64,000 nt of DNA from Stakelama flava. GTDB taxonomy: Bacteria; Pseudomonadota; Alphaproteobacteria; Sphingomonadales; Sphingomonadaceae. Each line of letters starts with the position of its first letter. Positions within the stretch are counted from its first letter, which is position 1. Positions 9,994 through 17,569 of this stretch are shown here, piece by piece. Position numbers and translations under genes: made by a program. Location: NCBI RefSeq assembly GCF_019351405.1, contig NZ_JAHWZX010000003.1:186001-250000 (forward strand). Direction: 5' to 3'. The notes beneath the pieces are model-generated. The model did no database searches. It was not told the DNA's origin and was given only the letters and a program-made list of their open reading frames with translations.

Positions 9994-9999
9994 TGCGGT

Positions 10000-10307
10000 C
10001 CAACCGCGCATTTTAGAGTAATCCTTGGCCGTTAGGCCGTTGGATTACGCCGCAATAGCGAGTGCTTCGTTATCGTTGGCACTTGTGAATATGGGCCGTC
10101 GCGGTGGTCCCATTCCGAGCGAAAACAATGCTTTTCAACACACGTCGATCCTGGTTCGGCCCCATCAGCTGAGCCGCTCGATCGGTACGCTTCATGCGTG
10201 CTGATCGACGGTCTCGGCGCAGATGGTGGAGCCGCCGGGTACTGCCCCCGGGTCCGCTGTGCCTATTGCACATCATGATTTATCGCCATAGCCGGCCGAA
10301 ACCGACA
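10000..10307 (-). ncRNA. ssrA: Transfer-messenger RNA, permuted two-piece type
   Basis: tmRNA rescues stalled ribosomes and tags the nascent peptide for proteolysis. Read on the minus strand, the gene starts with the acceptor piece. Its end is a T-arm with stem CCGGG/CCCGG and loop GGCAGTA, followed by CGGCTCC and an encoded ACCA ending at 10224. After an intervening segment (10223-10164) the coding piece begins at 10163 with GGGGCCGAACCAGGATCGAC. GGGGCCG pairs fully with CGGCTCC, including the G3-U70 alanine identity pair. The coding piece carries a tag frame at 10080-10045 ending in TAA inside a strong stem (GTAATCC/GGATTAC). This acceptor-first order is the circularly permuted alphaproteobacterial form. 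Outer ends are approximate. Confidence 0.93.
10045..10080 (-). other. tmRNA proteolysis-tag reading frame
   Basis: Twelve codons including the stop: GCC AAC GAT AAC GAA, then GCA CTC GCT ATT GCG GCG TAA. They encode ANDNEALAIAA, the resume codon being GCC. ANDNE at the start and a hydrophobic ALAIAA end are the expected recognition features for SspB/ClpXP-type proteolysis; related alphaproteobacterial tags end in ALAA. Confidence 0.93.
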
Positions 10308-10313
10308 CCATCC

Positions 10314-10341
10314 CATATAGTGATTTCACCGTCGATGAAAA
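10314..10341 (-). promoter_or_regulatory. Candidate ssrA promoter
   Basis: On the minus strand, TTTTCA (10341-10336) and TATATG (10319-10314) are separated by 16 nt and each match the sigma-70 consensus at four of six positions. Transcription would begin near 10307, just before the acceptor piece. It lies divergently from the Rrf2-family gene, about 70 nt away. Confidence 0.45.
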
Positions 10342-10411
10342 GGCGGCGCATGCGAAAAGCCGGGCTTCGGTCATTCGTTGGCCACAATGCGGGTGCAGGT
10401 GCGCGGTGACC

Positions 10412-10843
10412 ATGTTGACCCAACGATCCCGATACGCCCTTCGCGCGATGCTTTATCTGGCCCGGCACCCGCTGGGCAGCGCACCGATCCCGATGAAGCG
10501 GATTTCGGCGCAGGCCAATGTGCCGCGCAAGTTCCTCGAACTGATCCTGGCCGATCTGCGCACCGCCGGGATGATCCATTCGCATCGCGGCAAGATGGGT
10601 GGATATTGCCTGTCGAAACCGACTCACCTGATTTCGCTGGGCGAAGTGATCCGGGTGATCGAAGGGCCGCTCGCGCTGGTCCCGTGCGTCAGCCGCACCG
10701 CCTACAAACCCTGCAAGGATTGCGCGGATGAGGCGAGTTGCGCGATCCGGATCGCCATGGCGCGGGTGCGCGACGAAACGGCGCGGATTCTGGATGGCAC
10801 CAGCCTGGCCGATGCCAATGCGGAAGATCTCGCCGCCGCCTGA
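10412..10843 (+). CDS. Rrf2-family transcriptional regulator
   Basis: A 143-residue winged-helix regulator beginning MLTQRSRYALRAMLYLA, the usual Rrf2 start; a GTG two codons earlier is a less likely start. The DNA-binding part includes KRISAQANVPRKFLELILADLRTAGMIHSHRGKMGGY. Past the wing there are four Cys, in the stretch from VPCVSRTAYKPC to KDCADEASC. Three or four Cys here normally bind an Fe-S cluster, as in IscR, NsrR or RsrR. Which signal it senses (Fe-S status, NO, redox) cannot be told from sequence. No isc or suf genes are nearby. Confidence 0.88.
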   Translation: MLTQRSRYALRAMLYLARHPLGSAPIPMKRISAQANVPRKFLELILADLRTAGMIHSHRGKMGGYCLSKPTHLISLGEVIRVIEGPLALVPCVSRTAYKPCKDCADEASCAIRIAMARVRDETARILDGTSLADANAEDLAAA

Positions 10844-10849
10844 CGCGCG

Positions 10850-11296
10850 TTATTCGGCCGGGCGTTTGCGCAATTCGTCACGGATTTCGCGCAGCAGCAC
10901 GACATCGGTCGGTTCGGCGGCGGGTAGTTCGGGCTTCTGTTCCTCGAACGCGGCGAGCATCCGGTTCACCGCGCGCACGATCAGGAAGACGATGAAGGCG
11001 AGGATCAGGAAGTTGATCAACGTCGTGGCGAATTTGCCATAGCCGAACAGCGGCACCCCGGCCTCCTTGAGCGCGGCATAGTTGGACAGCGAACCGTGAT
11101 ATCCCTCCGGCACCGGGCCGAGCCGGATGAAATAGCTCGAAAAATCGAAACCGCCGAAAATCCAGCCGACCACCGGCATGATGATATCGTCGGTCAGCGA
11201 TTTGGTGATCGTGGCGAACGCGGCGCCAATGATGACGGCGACGGCAAGGTCGAGGACATTACCCCGCATCACGAATTTGCGGAATTCGGCGAACAT
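10850..11296 (-). CDS. mscL: Large-conductance mechanosensitive channel
   Basis: Pentameric inner-membrane channel that opens under membrane tension to release solutes on osmotic downshock. The 148 residues from MFAEFRKFVMRGNVLDLAVAVIIGAAF fit MscL: TM1 with the conserved pore stretch, a periplasmic loop, TM2 (ATTLINFLILAFIVFLIVRAVN) and a cytoplasmic C-terminal helix (LLREIRDELRKR). The frame extends 29 codons upstream, but ATG 11296 gives the family start. It is convergent with the Rrf2 gene and divergent from lemA. Confidence 0.96.
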   Translation of the reverse strand: MFAEFRKFVMRGNVLDLAVAVIIGAAFATITKSLTDDIIMPVVGWIFGGFDFSSYFIRLGPVPEGYHGSLSNYAALKEAGVPLFGYGKFATTLINFLILAFIVFLIVRAVNRMLAAFEEQKPELPAAEPTDVVLLREIRDELRKRPAE

Positions 11297-11413
11297 CGGC
11301 GGTATCGTCTCCTGCAAGGCGGGCGGCGGAGCCAGTTTTCCGTCGCCTCGGCGATCCTGCGTCGTTACAAGGGGCAAAGACAAGGTTTGTTTTTTCCGGG
11401 AGGCGATTCACCC

Positions 11414-12007
11414 ATGCGGCTGAAAGCGGTGATGGCACTGGCCATGGCGGTAACCCTGACGGCCTGCGGGCTGAACAGCGTGCCGACGGCCGAAGAGAAT
11501 GCGAAAGCGCGCTGGGCCGATGTGCAGGCCGATTATCAACGGCGCGCGAACCTGATCCCTAATCTGGTGTCGACGGTGAAGGCATCGGCGCAGTCGGAGG
11601 ACAAGATCCTGTCCGATGTCGTCAATGCGCGCGCGCGGGCGACTCAGGTGAATGTTTCGACCGGCGACCTGACCAACCCGGACAAGATGCAGCAGTTCGC
11701 GCAGGCGCAGGGCAATCTGAACGGATCGCTCAGCCGGTTGCTCGCGACGGTCGAATCCTATCCCGACCTGAAGAGCCAGGGCAATTTCCAGACGCTGATG
11801 AGCCAGCTTGAGGGGACCGAAAACCGCATCGCGATCGCCATTCGCGATTATAATTCGGCGGTGCAGGACTATAACACCACCATCCGCACCTTTCCCGATG
11901 CGATCGGTGCCAAGGTGTTTTACGGATCGAAGCCGATGGTTCCGTATCAGGCGACGACGCCCAATGCCGATGTCGCACCGACGGTCGATTTCGGGAATAT
12001 GAATTGA
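11414..12007 (+). CDS. lemA: LemA-family lipoprotein
   Basis: A 197-residue LemA protein. MRLKAVMALAMAVTLTAC gives a lipoprotein signal with lipidated Cys18. The LemA core follows: WADVQADYQRRANLIPNLV, then a long helical bundle with ESYPDLKS, TENRIAIAIRDYN and IRTFPDAIGAKVF. LemA proteins are membrane-anchored helical-bundle proteins of unclear molecular role. They are often encoded next to TPM-domain genes, as here, where two such genes follow within 10 nt or by overlap. Confidence 0.92.
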   Translation: MRLKAVMALAMAVTLTACGLNSVPTAEENAKARWADVQADYQRRANLIPNLVSTVKASAQSEDKILSDVVNARARATQVNVSTGDLTNPDKMQQFAQAQGNLNGSLSRLLATVESYPDLKSQGNFQTLMSQLEGTENRIAIAIRDYNSAVQDYNTTIRTFPDAIGAKVFYGSKPMVPYQATTPNADVAPTVDFGNMN

Positions 12008-12014
12008 GGCCGGG

Positions 12015-12899
12015 ATGATGGCCGAACGTCACGTAACGGTCCCGGACGGAGATAGAGTTGCGCGCCGGTCAGGCGCGGCCCGGAGGAACTGCTTTGTCGT
12101 CGCGATGGCGGCCCTGATCGCACTGCTGGTGATGGCGCTGCCCGTATCGGCGCAGACTTTTCCCAAGCTGACCGGCAGGGTGGTCGATGCGGCGAACCTG
12201 CTGACGCCCGCGCAGGAACAACAGCTTGACCAGCTTTCCGCACAAATCGAACAGGCGTCGGGGCGGCAGTTCGTGGTCGCGACGATTCCCGACCTGCAGG
12301 GCTATCCGATCGAGGATTACGGATACCGGCTGGGCCGCGCGTGGAAGATCGGGCAGGCGAAGGCCAATAACGGCATCATCCTGATCGTCGCGCCCAAGGA
12401 ACGGCGCGTGCGGATTGAGGTCGGGTACGGGCTGGAACCGATCATGACCGATGCGTTGTCGAGCATGATCATTCATGACGACATTCTGCCCCAGTTCAGG
12501 AAAGGCGACATGGCGGCCGGGATCATGGCCGGATCGGCGGCGATCGCGCAGCAGATGAAATTGCCGCTGGAGGCAGCCGAACAGCGCGCCAAGCAGAAAC
12601 TGGACGCCAGACAGCAAGCGAGCGGCAGCGGCGACGACGGATCGGGCTGGATCGTCGGCCTGTTCTGGATCGCCATATTGTTCTTCGTGGTGATGCCGAT
12701 GCTGTTCGGTCGTGCGCGCGGGCGGCGCTATCGCCGCGGCATCGGGCCGGTGGTGATCTGGGGACCGGGCTTTGGCGGCGGCGGATCGGGCTGGGGCGGC
12801 GGTTCCTCCGGCGGCTTTGGCGGCGGTGGTTTCGGTGGCGGCGGCTTTTCGGGCGGCGGCGGTTCGTTCGGCGGTGGCGGCGCGTCGGGGGGATGGTGA
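12015..12899 (+). CDS. TPM-domain membrane protein with glycine-rich tail
   Basis: 294 residues: a signal segment cleaved near PVSAQ, a TPM domain (about 50-190: GRVVDAANLLTPAQEQQLDQ, GRQFVVATIPDLQG, RVRIEVGYGLEPIMTD), a transmembrane helix (WIVGLFWIAILFFVVMPMLF) and a tail of GGG/GGF repeats ending GGW. TPM domains in plants act in photosystem II repair; the bacterial role is unknown, perhaps membrane protein quality control. The order lemA-TPM-TPM is a recurrent gene set. ATG 12015 follows the lemA stop by 7 nt; an internal start nearer the hydrophobic segment is possible. Confidence 0.88.
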   Translation: MMAERHVTVPDGDRVARRSGAARRNCFVVAMAALIALLVMALPVSAQTFPKLTGRVVDAANLLTPAQEQQLDQLSAQIEQASGRQFVVATIPDLQGYPIEDYGYRLGRAWKIGQAKANNGIILIVAPKERRVRIEVGYGLEPIMTDALSSMIIHDDILPQFRKGDMAAGIMAGSAAIAQQMKLPLEAAEQRAKQKLDARQQASGSGDDGSGWIVGLFWIAILFFVVMPMLFGRARGRRYRRGIGPVVIWGPGFGGGGSGWGGGSSGGFGGGGFGGGGFSGGGGSFGGGGASGGW

Positions 12900-13576
12900 T
12901 GGCGCGTCGTGCGCTTAGCGGCGAAGACCATGTCCGCGTGGCGAGCGCGGTTGCGTCGGCCGAAACCGGCACCGATGGCGAGATCGTGACGATCATCGCG
13001 CGGTCTTCGCACGAATATCGCGACGTCGCGCTGCACTATACGCTGCTCGGCGTGCTGCTGGTCCCGGCGCTCTTCGCGTTGTTTCCGGGCCTGTTGCAGG
13101 CCAAGCTGAGCTGGTTCACCAGCGGATGGGAAGCGCCGAGCCTTCCCGAAATGCTGGTCGTGGTGCTGATCGTACAGGCGATCGCGTTTCTGATCCTTCG
13201 CTATGCGCTGGAATGGGGCCGGCTCCGCCTCGCGCTCACCCCGCGCGCCACCCGTTCGCGCCGGGTGCGACGGCGCGCGGTCGCGCTGTTCCGCGCATCG
13301 GCGGAGAAACGCACCGCGACGCGCGTCGGCATCCTGCTGTACCTTTCGCTAGACGAACATATGGCGGAGATTGTCGCCGATGAAGCGATCCACGGCAAAG
13401 TGCCCGCCGAACGCTGGGGCGATGCCATGGCGGCGCTGGTCGATCATGTGCGAAGGGGCGATACGGCGGGCGGCATGATCGCCGCAATCGCCGCGATGGG
13501 CGAGGTTTTGTCCGAGACTTTCCCCAAAAGCGCGGGCAATCCCAATGAACTTCCCGACAGGTTGATCGAACTTTGA
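12893..13576 (+). CDS. Second TPM-domain membrane protein
   Basis: A 227-residue protein resembling the cytoplasmic TPM_phosphatase relatives. An N-terminal helix (LSGEDHVRVASAVASAETGTDGEIV) is followed by two transmembrane segments (about 45-65 and 80-100). A C-terminal TPM half comes next (KRTATRVGILLYLSLDEHMAEIVADEAIHGKV), with further helices and the GDTAGGM motif. ATG 12893 overlaps the end of the previous gene; ATG 12899 is an alternative. It shares the operon with lemA and the first TPM gene, suggesting one membrane complex or pathway. Confidence 0.82.
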   Translation: MVMARRALSGEDHVRVASAVASAETGTDGEIVTIIARSSHEYRDVALHYTLLGVLLVPALFALFPGLLQAKLSWFTSGWEAPSLPEMLVVVLIVQAIAFLILRYALEWGRLRLALTPRATRSRRVRRRAVALFRASAEKRTATRVGILLYLSLDEHMAEIVADEAIHGKVPAERWGDAMAALVDHVRRGDTAGGMIAAIAAMGEVLSETFPKSAGNPNELPDRLIEL

Positions 13577-14112
13577 ACAATCACGACGCCGACAAGCCAA
13601 TCGAGATCAAATGGCAGGGCGACTGGATCACCGCGAAGAAACAGGGGCGATGGGAGTTCGTAAGCCGGTCGCGCGGGATTCGCGCCGCAGTGATTCTGGC
13701 GATTGTGGAGGGCGATGTGCTGCTGGTCGATCAATATCGCGCCCCGCTGGGTCGCCGCTGCCTTGAACTACCCGCCGGGCTGGTGGGCGATGAAGGCGAT
13801 AATGAGGCGCCCGAGGCGGCGGCGGCGCGCGAACTGGAAGAAGAAACCGGCTATCGCACCGGAAAGATCGAAAATCTTGGCGAATTCTTCTCATCCCCCG
13901 GCATGGCGTCCGAAGGGTTCACGCTGGTGCGCGCAAGCGAACTGGTTCGGGTTGGACAGGGCGGCGGCGTTGCGGATGAGGATATCAACGTGCATCGCGT
14001 GCCGCTTTCGGACATCGCCGATTATGTCGCTGCACGCCGGAAGGACGGATTCGCGATGGACGTGAAACTGCTCCTGCTGCTCGGCGCGGGCATGCTGGGT
14101 GAGCGAGATTAA
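13573..14112 (+). CDS. Nudix hydrolase, ADP-ribose pyrophosphatase-like
   Basis: A 179-residue Nudix protein of the ADP-sugar pyrophosphatase type. The Nudix box begins at GDEGDNEAPEAAAARE and continues LEEETGY, fitting Gx5Ex7REUxEExGU. It is preceded by VLLVDQYRAPLGRRCLELPAGLV, typical of ADP-ribose hydrolases. A downstream FFSSPGMASEGFTLV stretch also fits that group. The start is probably TTG 13573, which overlaps the upstream stop (TTTGA); no ATG or GTG lies between it and the conserved region. Translational coupling to the TPM gene is likely. The exact substrate is inferred. Confidence 0.85.
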   Translation: MNNHDADKPIEIKWQGDWITAKKQGRWEFVSRSRGIRAAVILAIVEGDVLLVDQYRAPLGRRCLELPAGLVGDEGDNEAPEAAAARELEEETGYRTGKIENLGEFFSSPGMASEGFTLVRASELVRVGQGGGVADEDINVHRVPLSDIADYVAARRKDGFAMDVKLLLLLGAGMLGERD

Positions 14113-14130
14113 GGAACATCGCGGCGCGCC

Positions 14131-14646
14131 GTGGCATTACCCCCGGCAATGGCGATGAACACACGAAACTGGGCATGGATCGGCGCGGTCGCGACATTCC
14201 TGCTGGCGGCCGGCGCATATTATGCGGTGGGGCAGGTATATTCCGATGCGAAGGCGATCGACCTGATCAACCAGCTTTCGCGGGCCGGGCTGTATTTCGG
14301 GTCGGCGATGGCCACCGCATCGGCGACCACGCTGGCGCTGATGCTGACGCTGATCGGCATGGCGCACCGGGCGGAGGCCGAATTCGGACCCGATTTCTAT
14401 CGCAACATCTATCGCATTTCGCGGCTGGCGACGGCGACGTTGCTGGGATCGGTCGTGCTCCTGCTCCTCCTCACCTTGCCGGTGGGTGAATTTCAGGGAT
14501 TGAGCGATATGTGGTTCATCTGGCTGTACCGCGTGCTTTTCGCGCTGATCGGTACGCTTTCGGCGCTATTGGTCGCTACCGTTCTGCTGGTCTTCACCAC
14601 GGTGCGCGACGTGATCATCAACATCACGCCGTCCGACATGATCTGA
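14131..14646 (+). CDS. Hypothetical four-helix integral membrane protein
   Basis: 171 residues of unrecognised family. Hydrophobic segments lie near residues 15-34, 55-76, 98-116 and 127-155, separated by short polar loops (SDAKAIDLINQLSRAG and AHRAEAEFGPDFYRNIYRISR). No catalytic motif is visible. The listed start is a GTG; ATG 14149 or ATG 14155 (MNTRNWAW) are equally good. It lies 18 nt after the Nudix gene on the same strand, probably the last gene of the lemA operon. Confidence 0.6.
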   Translation: MALPPAMAMNTRNWAWIGAVATFLLAAGAYYAVGQVYSDAKAIDLINQLSRAGLYFGSAMATASATTLALMLTLIGMAHRAEAEFGPDFYRNIYRISRLATATLLGSVVLLLLLTLPVGEFQGLSDMWFIWLYRVLFALIGTLSALLVATVLLVFTTVRDVIINITPSDMI

Positions 14647-14651
14647 CGCGG

Positions 14652-14675
14652 CGGCGCGGCGTGATTACCGCGCCG
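14652..14675. terminator. GC hairpin between convergent genes
   Basis: CGGCGCGG (14652-14659) pairs perfectly with CCGCGCCG (14668-14675) around an 8-nt loop, in the 37-nt gap between two convergent genes. There is no long T run. It may terminate in both directions. Confidence 0.45.
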
Positions 14676-14683
14676 TCACCGGA

Positions 14684-14965
14684 TCAGCGGAAATTGTCGG
14701 CATAGGCCTGAAGCTTCAGCGTTCGGGTGGGCGAGGGCACGACGTGGAATTCATGCCCTTCGCGCATGGCATAGTCCTTCGCGGCCTCCAGTGTGGGGAA
14801 GTTCATCCGCACCTGCGTCCGCGTATTCGCATGGCCGGCCCAGCCGGTCAGCGGATCGGGTTCCTGCGGCGATGTCTGTTCGAATTCGACCACCCATCGG
14901 TCGGTGCGGGCGCGGCCCGACTGCATCGCATTTTTCGGGCGCTGATAGATTCGCGCGACAGCCAC
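14684..14965 (-). CDS. NADH dehydrogenase accessory subunit, NDUFS4-like
   Basis: 93 residues matching the ETC complex I subunit conserved region (18-kDa/NDUFS4 family): ARIYQRPKNAMQSGRARTDRW, WVVEFEQTSPQEPDPLTGWA, TQVRMNFPTLEAAKDYAMREG and a C-terminal KLQAYADNFR. In alphaproteobacteria and mitochondria this supernumerary subunit sits on the peripheral arm of complex I. It is typically encoded away from the nuo operon, as here. It follows hrpB by 42 nt on the same strand and may be read through from it. Confidence 0.9.
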   Translation of the reverse strand: MAVARIYQRPKNAMQSGRARTDRWVVEFEQTSPQEPDPLTGWAGHANTRTQVRMNFPTLEAAKDYAMREGHEFHVVPSPTRTLKLQAYADNFR

Positions 14966-15007
14966 GATGGTATTTCCCTTTATCCTGTTCGATCGATCAA
15001 CGCCCGA

Positions 15008-17470
15008 TTAGCGCGATTCGCTTCGCCTTGCATCCGCCTTTTTGGTGCGCAGCGTCGCCGATGCGCCCGCCGGGTCGTCCGGCCAGGGGTGTTTGGGGTA
15101 GCGGCCGCGCATTTCGCGCGCCACCGCCTGCCAGCTTCCCGCCCAGAAACCCGGCAGGTCGCGCGTCGTCTGAATCGGCCGTCCGGCAGGCGAGGTGAGG
15201 CTGAGCACCAGCGGCACCCGGTTGCGCCCGATCACCGGATGGTCGGCCAGCCCGAACAGCGCCTGAACGCGCAGTTCGACCCGCGGCCCGCCATCCGCGG
15301 TATAGTCGATTTCATGACTCGAACCGGCGGGCGAGGTGAACTGACGCGGCGCGATCCGGTTGACAGCCTGCAGCGAGTCCCAGCCAAGCAGCGCTTCAAG
15401 CGCATGGATCAGCGCCTGTGGCTCGATCCGGTCGAGGCGTCGCTTGCCCGTGACGAGCGGCGGTAGCCATTCGTCGATGCGATCGATTAGCGCCGCGTCT
15501 TCCAGCGCGGTTTCCCCGGCAAAGGCGGCACGGGTACGCAGCGCGGCGGCGGCCGGGGGCCAGGGCAGGAGGGCGAGGCCATGATCGCGCACGCCCGCGA
15601 CCAGCGCATCGGCGATTTCCGCCGGGTCGGCATCGCTGTCCGGCCCCGCCAAAAGGCGGATCGCGCCGAGCAGCCTTGCCCGCTCTGCCACAACCGCACC
15701 CGATGCAGGATCGAATCGGACATTCCGGCGCGTTTCGATGCGGTCGGCGAACAGCGATTCGATTGCGTCCGCGTCAAACGGCGCGGCCGACAGGATGCGC
15801 GCGCCCGCCGCGCTCCCCTGCGTTTCCGCCACCGCCAGCCATTCGCTGCGCGCCAGCGGGGAAGCGGGATCGAGCCGGAAGCCGCGCCCGCTGACCGACA
15901 ACCAGCGCTCACCCGATGCGTCGCGCCGCCGCGCCACCCGGTCGGGAAAGGCAAGCGCGACCGACAGCGCGAGCGAATCGTCCATGGGAGCGGCCTGGCG
16001 TTCGCGCTTGCCATCGGCCAGTCCGGTCCAGCGCGCCGCCAGCTTGCGCGCCGCCGTTGCGCGGCGTCCGCGCTCGCCGCGCCATCGCCGCATCCGCTGT
16101 TCCAGATCGGCGTCACTGCCGCCAAGCCCGCGTTCGCCGAGCAGAACTGCCACTTCCGCCGCCACGTCCGCGAACCCGCCTTCGCCGGCGCGCACCAGCA
16201 TATGGGCAAGCCGGGGCGGCAGTGGCAGGCGCGCGATCCGCGCGCCGTGCGCGGTCGGCCTGCCATCGCCGTCGAGCGCACCCAGCGTAGCCAGCCGCTG
16301 GCGTGCCTCTGCCACCGCCGCTTCGGGTGGGGGATCGAGCCAGCACAGGCTTCGCGGATCGTTCACCCCCCACAGCGCGCAATCGAGCGTCAGCGCCGAC
16401 AGGTCGGCTTCAAGAATTTCTGGCGGGTCGAACGGGGGAAGGCCGGCAGTCGCCGCCGCTTCCCACAGGCGATAGGCGATCCCCGGTCCCTGCCGCGCGG
16501 CACGGCCAGCGCGCTGGGTGACCGCCGCCTGGCTCGCGCGTTCGGTGACCAGCCGGGTCATGCCGCCCGCCCGGTCATAGCGCGGGCGGCGCGCCAGCCC
16601 CGAATCGATCACCACGCGAATGCCGTCCAGCGTCAGCGATGTTTCGGCAATCGCTGTGGCGAGCACCAGCTTGCGCCGCCCCCCGTCATCGGGCGCGATG
16701 GCGGCGCGCTGCGCGGCGGGGTCCAGACTGCCGTGAAGGCGGTGAAGCGCGATCGCATCGTCAAGGTCGGTCAACCGCTCGGCCGTGCGTTCGATTTCCG
16801 CCACGCCGGGCAGGAAGGCAAGGATGCCGCCATCGGTTTCGCCAAGCGCGCGACGAATCGCGGCGGCCATCAAATCCTCGATCCTGTTTTCGGCGTTTCG
16901 CCCGACATGGCGCAGGTCGAGCGGATAGCTGCGCCCTTCGCTTTCGATCACCGGCGCTTCGCCCATGAGCTGCGAAAAGCGCGCGCCGTCGAGTGTCGCG
17001 GACATCGCCACTATGCGCAGATCGGGCCGCAGTCCCGCTTGCGCATCAAGCGCGAGGGCGAGGCCGAAATCGCTGTCGAGGCTGCGCTCATGCACCTCGT
17101 CGAACAGCACCGCAGAAACGCCGGTCAGTTCGGGATCGGCCTGAATCCGGTTGACGAAAATCCCTTCCGTCACGACCGTCACGCGAGTCGCGGCCGACCG
17201 TTTGCTGTCCATTCGCGTGGAATAGCCGAAGGTTGCGCCCGGTCGCTCCCCGGCAAGCGCCGCCATGCGTTCGGCCGCCGCGCGCGCCGCGATCCGGCGC
17301 GGCGAGAGCAGCAGAATCTCGCCACCGCACCAGTCTTCGTTGAGCAGCGCGGGCGCGACCGCGGTCGTCTTTCCCGCCCCCGGCGGCGCGACGAGCACGG
17401 CGTTGCTCGCGGTGCGAAGCACGTTCAGCAGGTCGGGTAAGACCGCATGGATGGGAAGCGCGTCAGGCAT
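15008..17470 (-). CDS. hrpB: ATP-dependent helicase HrpB
   Basis: A DEAH-like superfamily 2 helicase of 820 residues, the usual HrpB size. Motif I is APPGAGKTT (about 26-34), motif II is DEVHERS, a DEVH variant of DEAH, and motif III is MSATLDG. Motif VI is in the QRAGRAARQGPG region, and the HrpB C-terminal domain follows with the ending PKHPWPDDP. Its role in bacteria is poorly defined; some homologs affect RNA processing. The frame extends 22 codons upstream, but ATG 17470 (MPDALPIHAVLPDLL) starts at the family position. Confidence 0.94.
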   Translation of the reverse strand: MPDALPIHAVLPDLLNVLRTASNAVLVAPPGAGKTTAVAPALLNEDWCGGEILLLSPRRIAARAAAERMAALAGERPGATFGYSTRMDSKRSAATRVTVVTEGIFVNRIQADPELTGVSAVLFDEVHERSLDSDFGLALALDAQAGLRPDLRIVAMSATLDGARFSQLMGEAPVIESEGRSYPLDLRHVGRNAENRIEDLMAAAIRRALGETDGGILAFLPGVAEIERTAERLTDLDDAIALHRLHGSLDPAAQRAAIAPDDGGRRKLVLATAIAETSLTLDGIRVVIDSGLARRPRYDRAGGMTRLVTERASQAAVTQRAGRAARQGPGIAYRLWEAAATAGLPPFDPPEILEADLSALTLDCALWGVNDPRSLCWLDPPPEAAVAEARQRLATLGALDGDGRPTAHGARIARLPLPPRLAHMLVRAGEGGFADVAAEVAVLLGERGLGGSDADLEQRMRRWRGERGRRATAARKLAARWTGLADGKRERQAAPMDDSLALSVALAFPDRVARRRDASGERWLSVSGRGFRLDPASPLARSEWLAVAETQGSAAGARILSAAPFDADAIESLFADRIETRRNVRFDPASGAVVAERARLLGAIRLLAGPDSDADPAEIADALVAGVRDHGLALLPWPPAAAALRTRAAFAGETALEDAALIDRIDEWLPPLVTGKRRLDRIEPQALIHALEALLGWDSLQAVNRIAPRQFTSPAGSSHEIDYTADGGPRVELRVQALFGLADHPVIGRNRVPLVLSLTSPAGRPIQTTRDLPGFWAGSWQAVAREMRGRYPKHPWPDDPAGASATLRTKKADARRSESR

Positions 17471-17569
17471 TGCCTGCTCCGGAGCTAAGGCCGGCGACAT
17501 ACCGCGTGCCCCGTTTCCGGCGTACCAAAGGCGCAATACCCGTTATTGGGTCGAAAGGGACCGACGCGG

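Noticed and set aside
9752..10021. An open frame of about 90 codons upstream of the tmRNA gene
   Set aside because: It runs through the hairpin motif array and shows no protein-like composition or ribosome-binding site.
15008..17470. DEVH instead of DEAH in HrpB as a missing catalytic residue
   Set aside because: The Asp, Glu and His are kept; the third position varies in this helicase group.
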